Source: Massilia pinisoli
Lineage (GTDB): Bacteria > Pseudomonadota > Gammaproteobacteria > Burkholderiales > Burkholderiaceae_D
Direction of reading: 5' to 3'
DNA: 64,000 nucleotides
NCBI RefSeq assembly: GCF_024753285.1
Contig: NZ_JANUGW010000030.1
Coordinates: forward strand, 1 to 64,000
A program made the translations under genes and the position numbers. Shown in pieces: positions 62,114-64,000 of the stretch. The first letter of the stretch is position 1. Each line of letters starts with the position of its first letter. Below the pieces are notes generated by a model. The model saw nothing but the letters and a program-made list of their open reading frames with translations, searched no databases and had not been told where the DNA came from.

Positions 62114-63112
62114 TCAGCGCGCTGACGGCACGGCAACCCTTCCCAGCAAACTGACAGGAATGTAGTCGAATTCCTTGTCGCCCTCTTTCCGCCACACGAG
62201 CATGAGCGCGATGTGTTCGCGCGGCCCCTGGAAGTAGCGCACCCGGAAATTCCGCACGCCGCTGGCCAGTCTCACCTGCGTCCAGCGCGCCGTCGCCCGA
62301 TGCACGCCGTCGTTGTTGATGACGTCCTTGCCGTCGATGCTCAGGATCGCGCCGTCGTCGGAGACGAGTCCCAGCTCCCATCTTCCCGCGCTGGCGATGT
62401 CGACGGTGAAGCGGATGTCCAGGCCGAACCATTCGATCAATCCGTCCAGGCCCGGAAACCCTTGGCGGAACGGGCGCGGCGTGATGTCGAGCTGGGACAG
62501 GCAGACGCGCTTGATCGGTGTGCGCTGGCGCATCGCATCCACCGAGTTCGTATTTTGCGGCAGGCGGTACACGTCGGCCGCCAGCGGCCGGTCAGGCGCG
62601 TCCGCGCATTCCTCGAACAACTTGCCGACCGCGCCGCTGCCGGTGCCGCTGCCGGTGGAACCGGCTCCCGACCCCGCGCTGCCTGTGCCACCGGTGGCGA
62701 CCGTGCTCGCCACCGCATCGATCGCCGCCAGGTTCGGCAGCGGATCGACGACGGCGGCGCGGGTCAGCTGGGGCTCGACGTCGACCTTCGGCACCGTCGT
62801 CAAGCGGCGCTCGATCGTCTTCGCTGTCGGCAGTCCCACGCTGGGGCGGGCCGCGAGCTTGATGCCGGATGCCACCGGCTCGGGGATTTTTTTCACGGGC
62901 GGCTTCGGCAGCCGAATCATGACGACCGTGCTGCTGCGCTCCGGCAGCGTGGGTGCGGGCGGCGCGGCGCCGGACCGCAGGAAAGCGAACAGCAGCAGCA
63001 AGTGGATCACGAGCGCAAGCGCCAATGCGCGGCGGCGGATCCGGCGCCACCATCCCGGCGGCGGCTCATCCAGCGATTCGGTAGGACGGGTGGTCTGCTG
63101 CATGGTATGCAT
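62114..63112 (-). CDS. Membrane-anchored protein with a C-terminal PA14 domain
   Basis: A 332-residue protein laid out like TonB or a cell-surface anchor: short cytoplasmic part, one transmembrane helix (about residues 30-50), a Pro-rich region (LPKPPVKKIPEPV), a Gly/Ser linker (residues ~140-165), and a PA14-like domain (about residues 215-325: GLDIRFTVDIASAGRWELGLVSDDGA). PA14 domains often bind carbohydrate. Not a TonB protein, as the TonB C-terminal domain is absent. Start at ATG 63112 (MHTMQQ) or three codons later. Confidence 0.75.
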   Translation of the reverse strand: MHTMQQTTRPTESLDEPPPGWWRRIRRRALALALVIHLLLLFAFLRSGAAPPAPTLPERSSTVVMIRLPKPPVKKIPEPVASGIKLAARPSVGLPTAKTIERRLTTVPKVDVEPQLTRAAVVDPLPNLAAIDAVASTVATGGTGSAGSGAGSTGSGTGSGAVGKLFEECADAPDRPLAADVYRLPQNTNSVDAMRQRTPIKRVCLSQLDITPRPFRQGFPGLDGLIEWFGLDIRFTVDIASAGRWELGLVSDDGAILSIDGKDVINNDGVHRATARWTQVRLASGVRNFRVRYFQGPREHIALMLVWRKEGDKEFDYIPVSLLGRVAVPSAR

Positions 63113-63188
63113 ACGCCTCGCTCCGGCCTCTGCGCAGGGAATTCGTTCGCTATCCGAACAATAGTATCAAGAGTGCATGCAAATAAAA

Positions 63189-63219
63189 ACACCCTGCACG
63201 CCGAAGCGGTGCAGGGTGT
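63189..63219 (-). terminator. Intrinsic terminator of gltD
   Basis: An 11-bp stem (63189-63199 with 63209-63219) and a T-rich run on the minus strand (plus-strand AAATAAAAA at 63181-63189). It lies 26 bases past the gltD stop. Confidence 0.85.
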
Positions 63220-63244
63220 CGAGGTCAGGCGGGACGGTCGTCGA

Positions 63245-64000
63245 TCAGCGCGGCAGCACCGACGCCCCCATCAGGAATTCATCGACGGCGCGCGCGCACT
63301 GGCGGCCTTCGCGGATCGCCCACACGACCAGGGACTGGCCGCGGCGCATGTCGCCGGCCGTGAAGACTTTCGGCACCGACGTCTGGTAGCACACGTCGCC
63401 GTCCGTCGTGGCGCGCGCGTTGCCGCGGGCATCCTTCTGCACGCCGAACGCATCCAGCACCTGCTGCACCGGCGAGACGAAGCCCATCGCCAGCAGCACG
63501 AGGTCGGCCTTCAGTTCGAATTCCGAGCCGGCCACTTCCGTCATCTTGCCGTCTTTCCACTCGACGCGGCAGGCGATGATTTTTTCGACCTTGCCACCCT
63601 TGCCTTCGAAGCGCTTGGTGGCGACGGCGAAGTCGCGCTCGCAGCCTTCTTCATGCGACGACGACGTGCGCAGCTTGGTCGGCCAGTACGGCCACACGAG
63701 CGGCTTGTTTTCCTGCTCCGGCGGCATCGGCATCAGTTCGAACTGCGTCACCGAGGCGGCGCCGTGGCGGTTCGACGTGCCCACGCAGTCGGAACCCGTG
63801 TCGCCGCCGCCGATCACGATCACGTGCTTGCCGGTCGCCTTGATCTGGTCTTTCACTTTGTCGCCCGCGTTGACGCGGTTCTGCTGCGGCAGGAAGTCCA
63901 TCGCGAAGTGCACGCCCTTCAGGTCGCGGCCCGGCACCGGCAGGTCGCGCGGTGCTTCGGCGCCGCCGGCCATGACGACGGCGTCGTAGTCCTTAACGAG
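63245..64000 (-). CDS. gltD: Glutamate synthase small subunit, C-terminal part (cut by window end)
   Basis: The C-terminal ~251 residues of the NADPH-GOGAT beta subunit; the N-terminus with its iron-sulfur clusters lies outside the window. The NADPH-binding loop VIVIGGGDTGSDCVGTS and the FAD-binding end KVFTAGDMRRGQSLVVWAI are intact. It passes electrons from NADPH to the large subunit for glutamate synthesis. gltB is expected upstream (outside). Confidence 0.93.
   Translation of the reverse strand, partial: LVKDYDAVVMAGGAEAPRDLPVPGRDLKGVHFAMDFLPQQNRVNAGDKVKDQIKATGKHVIVIGGGDTGSDCVGTSNRHGAASVTQFELMPMPPEQENKPLVWPYWPTKLRTSSSHEEGCERDFAVATKRFEGKGGKVEKIIACRVEWKDGKMTEVAGSEFELKADLVLLAMGFVSPVQQVLDAFGVQKDARGNARATTDGDVCYQTSVPKVFTAGDMRRGQSLVVWAIREGRQCARAVDEFLMGASVLPR

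Overview
The window looks like a chromosomal segment of a high-GC betaproteobacterium of the Burkholderiales, most likely Oxalobacteraceae close to Massilia, Duganella or Telluria. The reasons are the continuous mlaFEDACB - ABC exporter - ibaG - murA - hisG..hisE - HIT - tatABC gene order, the priA/hemE neighbourhood, PEP-CTERM proteins, and very GC-rich coding sequence (44 of 60 bases are G+C in 33001-33060). The genus is an inference from gene order and style; no 16S rRNA gene is present.

Layout. 1-12.6 kb: TonB-dependent receptor, tRNA-Val and tRNA-Asp, a membrane protein with an ABC ATPase, a membrane diguanylate cyclase, a cyclic-nucleotide-domain protein overlapping an AI-2E family transporter, a YgiQ-type radical SAM protein, a DUF4404 protein and the peptidase Dcp. 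12.7-17.5 kb: an accessory array. One intact TMEM175-family gene is followed upstream by five 5'-truncated copies of its first ~60 codons, all on the minus strand. Between them lie unrelated AT-rich cargo genes: two small secreted proteins, a TIR-domain protein, a three-helix membrane protein and a lipoprotein. All five fragments carry the same non-native tail at the same breakpoint. This is the most unusual structure in the window.

17.5-28.8 kb: a small double-glycine peptide behind a sigma-54-like promoter, Coq7, a GNAT protein, SlyX, Rep helicase, an AtaL-like protein, a lipoamide-dehydrogenase-like enzyme, PriA and HemE. The priA-hemE gap has four exact DnaA boxes. 28.9-39.2 kb (plus strand): an S9 peptidase, a 1390-residue SNF2 helicase, a DUF885 protein and an NHL-repeat/M23 protein.

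39.2-58.7 kb (mostly minus strand): a possibly frameshifted small gene, a PEP-CTERM protein and an ArsR/SRPBCC pair, then tatABC, HIT, the histidine operon with a DNA methyltransferase between hisD and hisC, murA, ibaG, an ABC exporter and the Mla lipid-transport operon. 58.7-64 kb: a second PEP-CTERM protein behind a near-consensus sigma-54 site, an alpha/beta hydrolase with a CapA-type protein, a small membrane protein, a PA14-domain protein, and the 3' end of gltD running off the window.

How the genes work together: many neighbours are translationally coupled by 4-bp ATGA overlaps (mlaF/mlaE, mlaD/mlaA, exporter ATPase/permease, hisD/methyltransferase/hisC, S9 peptidase/SNF2). The Mla, Tat, MurA and peptidase genes serve the cell envelope. 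The two PEP-CTERM genes and the small peptide may share RpoN control. Two copies of a ~97-bp double-hairpin repeat sit in gaps between co-oriented genes. No integrase, transposase, rRNA or CRISPR array was seen.
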